NCBI GenBank assembly: GCA_905205065.1
Contig: CAJLCI010000008.1
Location: 15,440-79,439 of the forward strand
Direction: 5' to 3'
Source: an uncultured Eubacteriales bacterium
GTDB lineage: Bacteria; Bacillota; Clostridia; Oscillospirales; CAG-272
DNA: 64,000 bases
The translations under genes were made by a program, and so were the position numbers. Every line of letters starts with the position of its first letter. The first letter of the stretch is position 1. Below, in pieces: positions 14,158 through 22,615 of this stretch. The notes under the pieces were generated by a model, which had not been told where the DNA came from, did not search any database, and worked only from the letters and a program-made list of their open reading frames with translations.

Positions 14158-14985
14158 TTAATACTCATCCGGAAGCTCACCGAGTTCGTCAAAACGGAAT
14201 ACCGGTCCGTCCTTACATACATATTTATTTCCGATGTTGCAGCGTCCGCATTTACCGATTCCGCATTTCATGCGGAGCTCCATTGTTGTATATATCTGAG
14301 TATCTTTAAATCCAAGCTCCTTGAGTGCGGCGAGCGAAAATTTTATCATTATCGGCGGTCCGCACATAAGAACTGTTTTTGAAACGTCCGGAGACAGTTC
14401 TTTAACGTAATTCGGTACAAATCCAACGTGACCGTTCCATCCGGATTGTTCACGGTCAATTGTCAGATCTACTTCAAAATCCGGAGCTTTCATCCATTCG
14501 TCAATTATCTCCTGATAATCGACAAGATCATCCTTGGACCTTGAACCGTAAATAATCTGAACTGAGCCGTATTTGCTTCGGTTATCACGTACATAATTGA
14601 TTACCGAGCGAAGCGGTGCAAGACCGATTCCTCCGGCAATAAATACAAGGTCTTTTCCAAGAAGCGCGCCTTCTACCGGAAATGCGTTGCCGTACGGTCC
14701 GCGCACGGTAATCTGCTGTCCCGGCTCGATCATGTGCAGCCATTCTGTAAGACAGCCGCATTTCTTTATACTGAACTCCATGAATTCGGTATTGGTCGGA
14801 GAAGAGGTTATTGAAAACATAGCTTCGCCTACTCCGGGAATCGATACCATTGCGCATTGTCCCGGCATGTGATCAAAAGGCTTTATACCGTCCGGAGTAA
14901 GCACCCGAAAGGTTTTAACGTCCGGAGTATCCTGTCTGATGTCTGTGACAACGCCGACTTTGGGAATGAGCATTTCTTCTGTCAT
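14158..14985 (-). CDS. floxA: FloxA-like FAD/NAD(P)H oxidoreductase subunit
   Basis: Entry point for electrons from NAD(P)H. The 275 residues show a ferredoxin-reductase FAD domain (FSITSSPTN), a nucleotide-binding domain (FIAGGIGLAPLRSV, YGSRSKDDLV, VLMCGPPIMI) and a C-terminal [2Fe-2S] site with cysteines in MKCGIGKCGRCNIG and YVC. This is the layout of AsrB, hydrogenase gamma subunits and FloxA. It overlaps floxB by the TAATG stop-start. A gap of about 100 bases follows before frdB, the only sizeable gap in this part of the operon. Confidence 0.85.
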   Translation of the reverse strand: MTEEMLIPKVGVVTDIRQDTPDVKTFRVLTPDGIKPFDHMPGQCAMVSIPGVGEAMFSITSSPTNTEFMEFSIKKCGCLTEWLHMIEPGQQITVRGPYGNAFPVEGALLGKDLVFIAGGIGLAPLRSVINYVRDNRSKYGSVQIIYGSRSKDDLVDYQEIIDEWMKAPDFEVDLTIDREQSGWNGHVGFVPNYVKELSPDVSKTVLMCGPPIMIKFSLAALKELGFKDTQIYTTMELRMKCGIGKCGRCNIGNKYVCKDGPVFRFDELGELPDEY

Positions 14986-16025
14986 TATTCATCCTCCCCT
15001 ATCGATTTCATAACCTTTACTATATTCATATGAATCGGACATTTTGCAAGGCATCTTCCGCATCCGACGCATCCGTATTCACCGTCGTTATTCATAGGAA
15101 AGTAAATAAGCTTATGCATAAAACGCTGACGGAAACGCTCAAGCTGAGTGAGCCTCGGCTGTCCGCCCGCCATTTTTGTAAAATCGGAGTACATGCAGGA
15201 ATCCCAGCACCTGAAACGCTTGATTCCATGACCTGTATCAAATTCCTTTATATCATAGCATTGACATGTCGGGCAGACAAAGGTGCATGTTCCGCATCCG
15301 AGACATGCTTCGGAAAGCTCTTTCCACTTTTCCGAAGAAAAGGTGTCCATCATGCTTCTGCCGTCAAATTTTTCTGTGCTTAAATTATGAAGCGGAAGCT
15401 TATCATAGATTGTGTTCGTCTGTGTTTTCTGAGCCTCGACCGTTTTTTCATCCGTGCTGTCTGCCTTTTCGATTATTTCTTCAAGTGATTCAAGCAGAGC
15501 TCTTCCCTTTTCGCTTACGGCCTTCAGTATCAGTTCGTCTGAAGTTTTCCACGCTGTAATGTCACCGTCGGCTGATTCGGTCGCATCAATGCCGAAGGTT
15601 TTGCAGAAGCAGGTCTCCGCCGGTGCAGTGCACGCAAGCGTGATCACCGTTCCGTGACTGCGTCTGTTAAGATAATAAGAATCGGCAGGCTCCTGATCGA
15701 TAAATACCTTATCAAGAATTTTAAAGCTTCGCGCGTCGCATGATCTCACTCCGAATATTACAAAATCCTCGTTTTCGGTGCGCGGGTCAATTACCTCTAT
15801 TTTTTGACCGTCTATCTTAAAATCTACAAGATTTTCTGTTTGAGGGAAGAAAAAATCCTTAGCAGAACGAACTGTATTTCCTGACTCTGAAAGAGTAACG
15901 CCGTCCACATATTTTTTAAAGCGGGGCGAACCGTCAGAATCATCCGACGGAATATACAGAATCTCTTTCTCTGAAATTTTGTCAAAAAAATCATAGAGTT
16001 TGTCAAGAGAGAGCTTATACATCAT
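14985..16025 (-). CDS. floxB: FloxB-like iron-sulfur subunit
   Basis: Protein of 346 residues of the AsrA / hydrogenase-beta-like family. An N-terminal domain (FVIFGVRSCDARSFKILD; CFCKTFGID) is followed by two [4Fe-4S] motifs, CLGCGTCTFVCPTC and CVGCGRCLAKCP. It transfers electrons from FloxA towards HdrA. The start is one of two adjacent ATG codons at 16022-16025 after GGAGG. It overlaps floxC upstream and floxA downstream, so the three are translationally coupled. Confidence 0.85.
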   Translation of the reverse strand: MMYKLSLDKLYDFFDKISEKEILYIPSDDSDGSPRFKKYVDGVTLSESGNTVRSAKDFFFPQTENLVDFKIDGQKIEVIDPRTENEDFVIFGVRSCDARSFKILDKVFIDQEPADSYYLNRRSHGTVITLACTAPAETCFCKTFGIDATESADGDITAWKTSDELILKAVSEKGRALLESLEEIIEKADSTDEKTVEAQKTQTNTIYDKLPLHNLSTEKFDGRSMMDTFSSEKWKELSEACLGCGTCTFVCPTCQCYDIKEFDTGHGIKRFRCWDSCMYSDFTKMAGGQPRLTQLERFRQRFMHKLIYFPMNNDGEYGCVGCGRCLAKCPIHMNIVKVMKSIGEDE

Positions 16026-16993
16026 TCATTACCTCCCCTTTCGTATATGATTCCCGGTTCTGCGTCGTTTTTGGTAAAGTCAACTACCGGAGAGCGGCTT
16101 TCGGGATCCGCGCCTGCCTGATACTCACCGTACAGCTCGTTTATATCCTTGATAAATTTACGGTTAAGCAGATGAAGCGGTATATGCTGAGGACATACAC
16201 GGGAGCACTCGCCGCAGTCTGTGCAGCGTCCTGCAACATGGAAAGCGCGGATGATATGGAACATATTCTCTTCAAAGCTTGTTGAGGCAGCTTTATTTTC
16301 AATGCCGGACGACGGATTGTCAAAAACGCATTTTTCACAGGTGCATGCCGGACATACATTGCGGCACGCATTGCATCTTATACATTTCGAAAGCTCTCCG
16401 CGCCAGAAAGAAAATCTTTCTTCAGGCGTCATATGCTCAAGCTTTTCAACCTCGTCGAAACGTTTGGAATCACGGATTTCTCCGTCCTCTCCTATAAGCT
16501 CGTCATACGCTACATGCTTATGACTTTTACATACAAGACATCTGCCGAGCTTTACGTCATCCCGCAAAAGCTCGCTTGTTCCGTATGCGGTTTCAACCTT
16601 TATCTTGTCATCTTCACGTTTTATACCTATAATTCCCGGTCCGGAAAGGGCTTTTACTTTTTCTATGTCTATTTTGCCGTCGCACGGTATTCCGACGACA
16701 TATACGCCATCACGGTTTATGCGGTGCTCGCATAGCAGCTCGTTAAAGCTGTATGTATCGCACGGCTTAAGGAACACAAGTATTCTGCCGTCCTTCTTAG
16801 ACTCGGCCACCATGTATTTGGAAAGGTTCGGAGCGCAGAAATCTCCGTATACAAAATCTTTCAGCTCCTCCGCCGTTTCAAAAACCGCGGGGGTTACATC
16901 ATAGATAAATTCGCCGGCTTTCCATCCCATTACACGGTTCACGGTTCCGTTTTCAAGAAGCTCTGCGGCTTTTTTTATCATTACTTCCTGCAT
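16022..16993 (-). CDS. floxC: FloxC-like iron-sulfur subunit
   Basis: Protein of 323 residues related to FloxB: an N-terminal F420-hydrogenase-beta-like domain (LVFLKPCDTYSFNELL; RCLVCKSHKH) and two [4Fe-4S] sites, CIRCNACRNVCPAC and CTDCGECSRVCP. It stands between MvhD and FloxB and overlaps both neighbours, matching the floxDCBA order described for Desulfovibrio. It is probably an internal electron wire of the complex. Confidence 0.83.
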   Translation of the reverse strand: MQEVMIKKAAELLENGTVNRVMGWKAGEFIYDVTPAVFETAEELKDFVYGDFCAPNLSKYMVAESKKDGRILVFLKPCDTYSFNELLCEHRINRDGVYVVGIPCDGKIDIEKVKALSGPGIIGIKREDDKIKVETAYGTSELLRDDVKLGRCLVCKSHKHVAYDELIGEDGEIRDSKRFDEVEKLEHMTPEERFSFWRGELSKCIRCNACRNVCPACTCEKCVFDNPSSGIENKAASTSFEENMFHIIRAFHVAGRCTDCGECSRVCPQHIPLHLLNRKFIKDINELYGEYQAGADPESRSPVVDFTKNDAEPGIIYERGGNE

Positions 16994-17469
16994 CTCAGAT
17001 CCTCCAGTCTCTTATTTCTGCCGAGACGGGTTACGGTTTCCGCAAAGTCGTTCATCGTCGCAGCGAATTTCGCGCCTTCGGCAGCCGATACCCACTCAAC
17101 GCGTGTTCTTTCCTTTTCTATTCCGAGATAGTCAAGCATAGAAAACAGGAGCGTCATTCTTCGTCTCGCATAGTAATTTCCTGTAGTATAGTGACAGTCT
17201 CCGGGATGGCATCCGCACAGAATTACGCCGTCAGCTCCTCTTTGAAATGCCCTGAGAATAAACATAGGGTTTACACGGCAGGAACACGGTACACGAATTA
17301 TTTTAACATCCGCCGGATAGGTAAGTCGGTTTGTTCCGGCGAGATCTGCGCCGGCATATGAACACCAGTTGCAGCAGAATGCAACTATAAGTGGCTTAAA
17401 GCTTGTGTTTTCAGTTATATTTTCACTTGTTTTTTCAGTTATATTTTCAGTCGTATTATTTACTTGCAT
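16981..17469 (-). CDS. mvhD: MvhD/FloxD-like iron-sulfur adaptor
   Basis: Adaptor carrying a [2Fe-2S] cluster that docks an electron-donating module onto HdrA. At 162 residues it includes the family motifs FCCNWCSYAGADLAGTNR, RVPCSCRVNP and CGCHPGDCHY. An N-terminal tail of about 23 residues is a low-complexity repeat of TENIT/SENIT, encoded by a 15-16 bp tandem repeat (17408-17462). The gene overlaps the end of hdrA by 10 bases. Confidence 0.88.
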   Translation of the reverse strand: MQVNNTTENITEKTSENITENTSFKPLIVAFCCNWCSYAGADLAGTNRLTYPADVKIIRVPCSCRVNPMFILRAFQRGADGVILCGCHPGDCHYTTGNYYARRRMTLLFSMLDYLGIEKERTRVEWVSAAEGAKFAATMNDFAETVTRLGRNKRLEDLRCRK

Positions 17470-19451
17470 ATCGCGTCAACCTCCGACATAATCTGTCTGT
17501 TTGAGAATCCCGACAAATCCATTGCTCCGGAAGGACATGCAACTGTACATGCTCCGCAGCCCTGGCAGACGGCGGGATTGACGGATGATACTCTGCGTAT
17601 CGCGGTAGTTCTGTCCGGCATACGGAATTCTTTATCTACATATGTTATAGCGCCGTAAGGGCAGACATTTGCACAGAGCGAGCATCCGTTGCACATCATT
17701 TCATCAGAATGTGCAACACACGGATTGCAGGTAAGCTTATCCTTGCAGAGCAGCCCGATCGCCTTTGCTGCCGCAGCACTTGCCTGCGCAACGGTTTCGG
17801 GAATATCCTTAGGTCCCTGGCACATTCCTGAAAGGAATATTCCGGCTGTGGGACTTTCTACCGGACGAAGTTTCGGATGAGCTTCTGTAAAGAAATCATT
17901 CGTATCCATGCTTGCGGTAAGCATAGTAGCGAGAGGTCTTGCCGTTTTATCGGGCTCGATTGCTGCCGCGAGAACAACCATGTCAGCGTCGATATGAAGC
18001 TGTTTGCCGAGAAGAAGATCGGATGCGCGTACCTCAAGCTTTCCGTCTGCGCGCGGCATTACCTTTCCGACCATTCCCTTTATATAGTGAACTCCGTATT
18101 GCTCGACCGCACGGCGATAAAACTCATCGAAATTCTTTCCGGGAGTGCGTACGTCAATATAAAATACATATACCTCCGTGTCGGGGTATTTTTCTCTTAT
18201 CAGCATCGCGTGCTTTGCCGTATACATGCAGCAAACCTTTGAGCAGTAAGGCTTTCCTCTTTCATCTTCGCATCTTGACCCGACACACTGTACAAATACA
18301 ATCGTATGAGGATGCGTACCGTCGGACGGACGGAGAAGAGTTCCCTTTGTCGGACCTGCCGCGTTCATCAGCCGCTCAAGCTCCAGAGACGTGACAACAT
18401 CCTTGCTCTGTGAATACGCAAATTCGTCGTACTTGTCAACCTTTATAGGCTCGAAGCCTGTCGCAACGATAATTGCTCCGTATTTTTCCTCTATAATCTG
18501 ATCTTTTTGCTTGTAGTCGATTGCTCCGGCTGTACACAGCTTAGAGCAAACGCCGCATTTGCCTGTTTTAAGCATTGTGCAGTAATCAGGATCAATCGTC
18601 GCTTTTTTCGGTACTGCCTGCGCAAACGGAATATATATGGCGCGGCGGTTGTCAAATCCGAGGTTAAATTCATTAGGAACGTTTTTCTGAGGACATTTTT
18701 CGGTACACAGTCCGCAGCCGGTACATTTTGTTTCATCGACATAGCGGGCCTTTTTTCTAATCTTTACGGAAAAATTACCGACAAATCCGCTTATATCCTC
18801 AACCTCGCTGTAAGCGTATATATTTATCTTGTCATTCTGCGCGCAGTCAACCATTTTAGGCGTGAGAATACACGCCGCACAGTCAAGCGTCGGAAATGTT
18901 TTATCTATCTGAGCCATTTTGCCGCCGATTGTCGGTTTCTTTTCTACAATATCGACGTCAAAGCCTGCATCCGCTATATCAAGAGCGGTCTGTATTCCGG
19001 CAATTCCTCCGCCGATTACGAGAGCTCTTTTTGTTACAGGGCTTTCTCCTGCCGTAAGAGGAGCGTTGAGATGAACTTTGGCTATCGCAGCACGACCGAG
19101 AATTACAGCTTTTTCGGTCGCGGTCTGCATCTCTTTGTGTATCCACGAACATTGTTCGCGTATATTTGCAATCTCAACCATATAGGGGTTCAGTCCCGCT
19201 TTCTCTGCCGCGCGGCGGAAAGTCGCCTCATGCATACGCGGAGAGCAGGAACATATCACAACACCGGTCAGTTTATAATCGGCAATGGCATTTTTTATAA
19301 TGTCCTGCCCCGACTCAGAACACATGTACTGATAGTCGGTGGAAAATACAACGCCGGGTTCGTTTTTCAGTGTTTGTGCAACCTTCTGTACATCTACCGT
19401 AGCTGCGATATTTGTACCGCAGTGACAAACAAATACACCAATTTTCTGCAT
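17460..19451 (-). CDS. hdrA: HdrA-like electron-bifurcating flavoprotein
   Basis: Central subunit of heterodisulfide-reductase-type complexes. In characterised members its FAD splits electron pairs between a high-potential acceptor and ferredoxin. At 663 residues it has the N-terminal HdrA segment (FVCHCGTNIAATVDV), FAD motif VIGGGIAGIQTALDIADAG, the conserved TFPTLDCAACILTPKM, an inserted cluster pair (CTGCGLCTEKCP; CGVCSKLC), VQCVGSRC, and C-terminal ferredoxin motifs CNGCSLCANVCP and CQGCGACTVACP. The start is ATG 19451 after AAGGAATGGT. hdrC precedes it by 26 bases. Confidence 0.92.
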   Translation of the reverse strand: MQKIGVFVCHCGTNIAATVDVQKVAQTLKNEPGVVFSTDYQYMCSESGQDIIKNAIADYKLTGVVICSCSPRMHEATFRRAAEKAGLNPYMVEIANIREQCSWIHKEMQTATEKAVILGRAAIAKVHLNAPLTAGESPVTKRALVIGGGIAGIQTALDIADAGFDVDIVEKKPTIGGKMAQIDKTFPTLDCAACILTPKMVDCAQNDKINIYAYSEVEDISGFVGNFSVKIRKKARYVDETKCTGCGLCTEKCPQKNVPNEFNLGFDNRRAIYIPFAQAVPKKATIDPDYCTMLKTGKCGVCSKLCTAGAIDYKQKDQIIEEKYGAIIVATGFEPIKVDKYDEFAYSQSKDVVTSLELERLMNAAGPTKGTLLRPSDGTHPHTIVFVQCVGSRCEDERGKPYCSKVCCMYTAKHAMLIREKYPDTEVYVFYIDVRTPGKNFDEFYRRAVEQYGVHYIKGMVGKVMPRADGKLEVRASDLLLGKQLHIDADMVVLAAAIEPDKTARPLATMLTASMDTNDFFTEAHPKLRPVESPTAGIFLSGMCQGPKDIPETVAQASAAAAKAIGLLCKDKLTCNPCVAHSDEMMCNGCSLCANVCPYGAITYVDKEFRMPDRTTAIRRVSSVNPAVCQGCGACTVACPSGAMDLSGFSNRQIMSEVDAICK

Positions 19452-19477
19452 ATTTCGACCATTCCTTAAAAACTCTG

Positions 19478-19867
19478 TTATTTTGCGTATTTGCGGAACG
19501 CTGTTACAATTGCCTGCTGAGGCAGATCTTCGTCCAGCCGCCCCTGAATATCGTCAGGATGAAGATGGTTTTCTCCCTTTTCACGAATTACCGCAAGCCT
19601 GACCGCTTCGACAAGGTATGCCGGTTTTACATTTCTCGGACACCGATCGACACAGGCAAAGCATGTAAGACATTTGTAAATTGATTCGGATTTCAGAAGC
19701 GGTTCGATTTCGCCGTTTTCTATCATATTTACAAATTGATGAGGATGATACTCCATCTCGTCATACGAAGGACATGTTGCAGAGCATTTGCCGCATCTCA
19801 TACATTTAAGTACGTTAACTCCGCTGCTGCGGAGTATCTGCTCCTTAAGCTTTTTATTATCCTTCAT
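19478..19867 (-). CDS. hdrC: HdrC-like ferredoxin subunit
   Basis: Small iron-sulfur protein of 129 residues that connects HdrA to HdrB. Two [4Fe-4S] sites are visible, CMRCGKCSATCP and CLTCFACVDRCP. ATG 19867 overlaps the hdrB stop (TTATG arrangement), so translation is coupled. The order hdrB-hdrC-hdrA is that of bacterial Hdr clusters. Confidence 0.9.
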   Translation of the reverse strand: MKDNKKLKEQILRSSGVNVLKCMRCGKCSATCPSYDEMEYHPHQFVNMIENGEIEPLLKSESIYKCLTCFACVDRCPRNVKPAYLVEAVRLAVIREKGENHLHPDDIQGRLDEDLPQQAIVTAFRKYAK

Positions 19868-20661
19868 TATGTGTTCCCTCCGTCCTTAATACCGAGAGCC
19901 TCTGCAAGCAGCTCGGTAAAATATACCACCGGAATATCCGCGCCGGAATTTTTTTTCAGGTTGTAAAGACACAGCGGACATGCAGTAATTACCGTATCTG
20001 CGCCGAACTCTGCGCAGCTGCGCATGACCGCGCTGCTTTTCTTTTCGGCAGATGCTTTGTCTTCAAGCGTTATATATCCGCCGCAGCATTCGTTTCTCAT
20101 GGGATATATAACCGGTTCGGCGCCGAGAGCCTTTATAAAATCCTCGATAATCGTAGGATTCTCCGGATCGTCCATCGCAAGAGCAGAAGAAGGGCGCAGT
20201 AAAAGACATCCGTAATACGCCGCTATCCTTCTTCCGGTAAGCGGATTCGTCACAGCTTCCGAGAGCTTGTCAAAGCCTATCTCATCTCTCAGAAGTTCGA
20301 GATAGTGAATAACCCGTGTTTCTCCGGAATACGGATTTTCCGGCTTCATATAGTTTGTTACTTTTGATGCAAATTCGGAATTTTCCCGAATCGCTTTATT
20401 TGTTTGCTTCAGCACATTATGACATGCGGAACAGACAGTAACGAGAACGCCCCCCTTTTCCTTAGCCGCCGCCAATGCGCGCACGGAAGCAAGCTTGGTT
20501 GCAATTTCATCCAACGCGGTAGTGAAGGCGCCTCCGCAGCACTGCCATTCTTCAAGCTCACAAAGCGGAGCGCCAAGCTTTTCCGCAGATAAACGGGCAT
20601 ACCTGTCAAGGTCTTTGGCCTTTGTCTTCAAAGTACAGCCCGGATAATAACTGTAAACCAT
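19867..20661 (-). CDS. hdrB: HdrB-like CCG-domain subunit
   Basis: The subunit that in methanogens holds two non-cubane [4Fe-4S] clusters and reduces the CoM-CoB disulfide. The 264 residues contain both CCG repeats: CTLK...WQCCGGAF...CSACHNVL and YGCLL...NECCGGYITL...CPLCLYNL. The natural disulfide (or other) substrate in a bacterium is unknown; here fumarate reductase may be the terminal partner. ATG 20661 follows AAAGGAATGGT. It is the first gene of the hdr-flox-frd run. Confidence 0.9.
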   Translation of the reverse strand: MVYSYYPGCTLKTKAKDLDRYARLSAEKLGAPLCELEEWQCCGGAFTTALDEIATKLASVRALAAAKEKGGVLVTVCSACHNVLKQTNKAIRENSEFASKVTNYMKPENPYSGETRVIHYLELLRDEIGFDKLSEAVTNPLTGRRIAAYYGCLLLRPSSALAMDDPENPTIIEDFIKALGAEPVIYPMRNECCGGYITLEDKASAEKKSSAVMRSCAEFGADTVITACPLCLYNLKKNSGADIPVVYFTELLAEALGIKDGGNT

Positions 20662-20919
20662 ATTTTATAACCATTCCTTTCCGCCGCGGAATTTGTCGGA
20701 GCGTATTCCTCGGCGAAGCTTAAGTAGAGCATGAAAGTACGTTTTTGCCGGAGCAGAAGTCATCAGTGAAAATTCTCAAAGTCAATAAGTTTTTCTGAGT
20801 CAAAAAATCTTTGAGTAGATTTTCTTACACACTTTTTTGTTTTTTTACGCTTTTTTACGGAGACTTTTCTGCCGAACATCTCATGCGATTTTTAATAAAT
20901 ATATATAAATATATACAGG
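20662..20919. other. Leader of the hdr operon / fumC 3' region
   Basis: A 258-base gap. It contains the inverted repeat CTCAAAG / CTTTGAG (about 20776-20816) that may terminate the fumC transcript, and A/T-rich DNA before hdrB. No promoter boxes were assigned with confidence. Confidence 0.4.
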
Positions 20920-22296
20920 TCAAACCATCTTTTCCGGATGGAATACCTCGTCAAATTTTTCTTCGGTAAGGAAACCAAGCTCGACGCAGGCTTTCTTTAA
21001 AGAGATATTTTCCTTATAAGCCTTTTTAGCTGTTTTTGCGGCATTCTCATATCCTATATACGGATTGAGCGCAGTTACAAGCATTAGAGAATTATGAAGA
21101 TTGTGATGCATCTTTTCGCGGTCAGCGATTATTCCTGTCGCGCAGTTATTGTTAAAGGAGACGATAACTTCGGCAAGAAGTCTGACGGATTGGAGAAAGT
21201 TATATATACACACGGGCATGAACACATTCAGCTCAAAGTTTCCCTGTGACGCGGCCATACCGACAGCAACGTCATTTCCCATTACCTGTACTGCAACCAT
21301 TGTCACGGCTTCGCACTGAGTTGGATTTACCTTGCCGGGCATAATTGAAGATCCGGGCTCGTTTTCAGGAATTTTGATTTCTCCGAGTCCGTCGCGCGGA
21401 CCGGACGCAAGCCAGCGAACATCGTTTGCGATTTTCATAAGATCCGCGGCAAGCGCTTTTAGAGCTCCATGAGCAAAGACCAGTTCGTCCTTAGAAGTAA
21501 GAGCGTGGAATTTATTAGGCGCGGTTACAAAGTGCTTGCCGGTTATTTCAGAAACCGCCTCGGCAACTTTTCTGTCAAAGCCGGACGGAGCGTTCAGTCC
21601 TGTACCGACGGCTGTGCCTCCGAGCGCCAGTTCGTGAAGCTTCGGAAGAGCAAGCTCAAGAAGTTCTTTGTCGCGCTCAAGCGAGCTCCTCCAGCCGCTG
21701 ATCTCCTGTGAAAATTTAATCGGTGTGGCATCCTGAAGATGAGTGCGGCCGCTTTTAACGACGTCCTCATTTTCAGATTCGAGCCGTTTAAACGTATTTA
21801 TAAGCATGTCAAGAGCCGGAAACAGCTTATCCTCGATTGCAAGAACGGCAGAAATGTGCATGGCCGTCGGAAATGTGTCGTTAGAGGATTGACTCATGTT
21901 TATATCGTCGTTTGGATGCAGAAGCTTTTTCCCGGCAATTTCATTTCCGCGGTTTGCAATTACTTCATTTGCATTCATATTCGATTGTGTGCCTGAACCT
22001 GTCTGCCAGACAACAAGCGGAAAATGTTCATTAAGTTTTCCCGATATTACTTCATCGCACGCCGCGCTGATTGCATTCAGCTTCTCTTCTGTCATCTTTT
22101 CAGGTCTTACAGCTGCGTTTGCAATTGCTGCAGCTTTTTTAAGTATTCCGAAAGCGTGAGTAATCTCCCTCGGCATCGTCTCTGTTCCGACACCGATTTT
22201 AAAATTTCCGCGGCTGCGCTCCGTCTGTGCTGCCCAGTATTTATCTTCAGGAACCTTTACTTCTCCCATAGAATCATGTTCGATGCGATATCCCAT
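20920..22296 (-). CDS. fumC: Class II fumarate hydratase
   Basis: Oxygen-stable, iron-free fumarase interconverting malate and fumarate. At 458 residues the length is normal. It has TGSGTQSNMNANEV, SSNDTFPTAMH, GRTHLQDATP and the family signature GSSIMPGKVNPTQCEAV. It lies between the malate-type dehydrogenase and the hdr-flox-frd genes on the same strand and supplies fumarate to FrdAB. ATG 22296 is preceded by AAAGGAAA. Confidence 0.95.
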   Translation of the reverse strand: MGYRIEHDSMGEVKVPEDKYWAAQTERSRGNFKIGVGTETMPREITHAFGILKKAAAIANAAVRPEKMTEEKLNAISAACDEVISGKLNEHFPLVVWQTGSGTQSNMNANEVIANRGNEIAGKKLLHPNDDINMSQSSNDTFPTAMHISAVLAIEDKLFPALDMLINTFKRLESENEDVVKSGRTHLQDATPIKFSQEISGWRSSLERDKELLELALPKLHELALGGTAVGTGLNAPSGFDRKVAEAVSEITGKHFVTAPNKFHALTSKDELVFAHGALKALAADLMKIANDVRWLASGPRDGLGEIKIPENEPGSSIMPGKVNPTQCEAVTMVAVQVMGNDVAVGMAASQGNFELNVFMPVCIYNFLQSVRLLAEVIVSFNNNCATGIIADREKMHHNLHNSLMLVTALNPYIGYENAAKTAKKAYKENISLKKACVELGFLTEEKFDEVFHPEKMV

Positions 22297-22375
22297 TTGA
22301 GTTGTTTTCCTTTCTGTCGTTTCTCTGCTATGTTTTTTACGGAGAATAAATTATACAAGCTCTGACTGAAAAAGA

Positions 22376-22615
22376 TTTTTATATTCTTGTCTATGCTTAT
22401 CTTTTACTATCTGTTCTGATCATCTTGTCTGTACTTTTCTGTACTCATCTGTTTATCTGTACTAATTTGTTGTACTATCTTTATATATCATATATCGTTT
22501 ATCCGCACATATCTACACTTATCTGTACCTGTATGTACAGATAAACTTTTCTCTTTCTAATATCTACATCCTTTATGTCTATTTGTTATATTATCCAGTT
22601 GTTATATATCCAGAT
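22376..22615. repeat. Pyrimidine-rich degenerate repeat upstream of fumC
   Basis: Loose repeats of TCTGTACT- and TTATCTGTAC-like words at roughly 12-base spacing fill the gap between fumC and the dehydrogenase gene. The copies are less regular than the other leader arrays of the window. No open frame or recognisable RNA is seen here. Confidence 0.4.

Noticed and set aside
18507..19469. 320-codon open frame antisense to hdrA
   Set aside because: It is a by-product of codon usage; the minus-strand HdrA matches its family along the full length.
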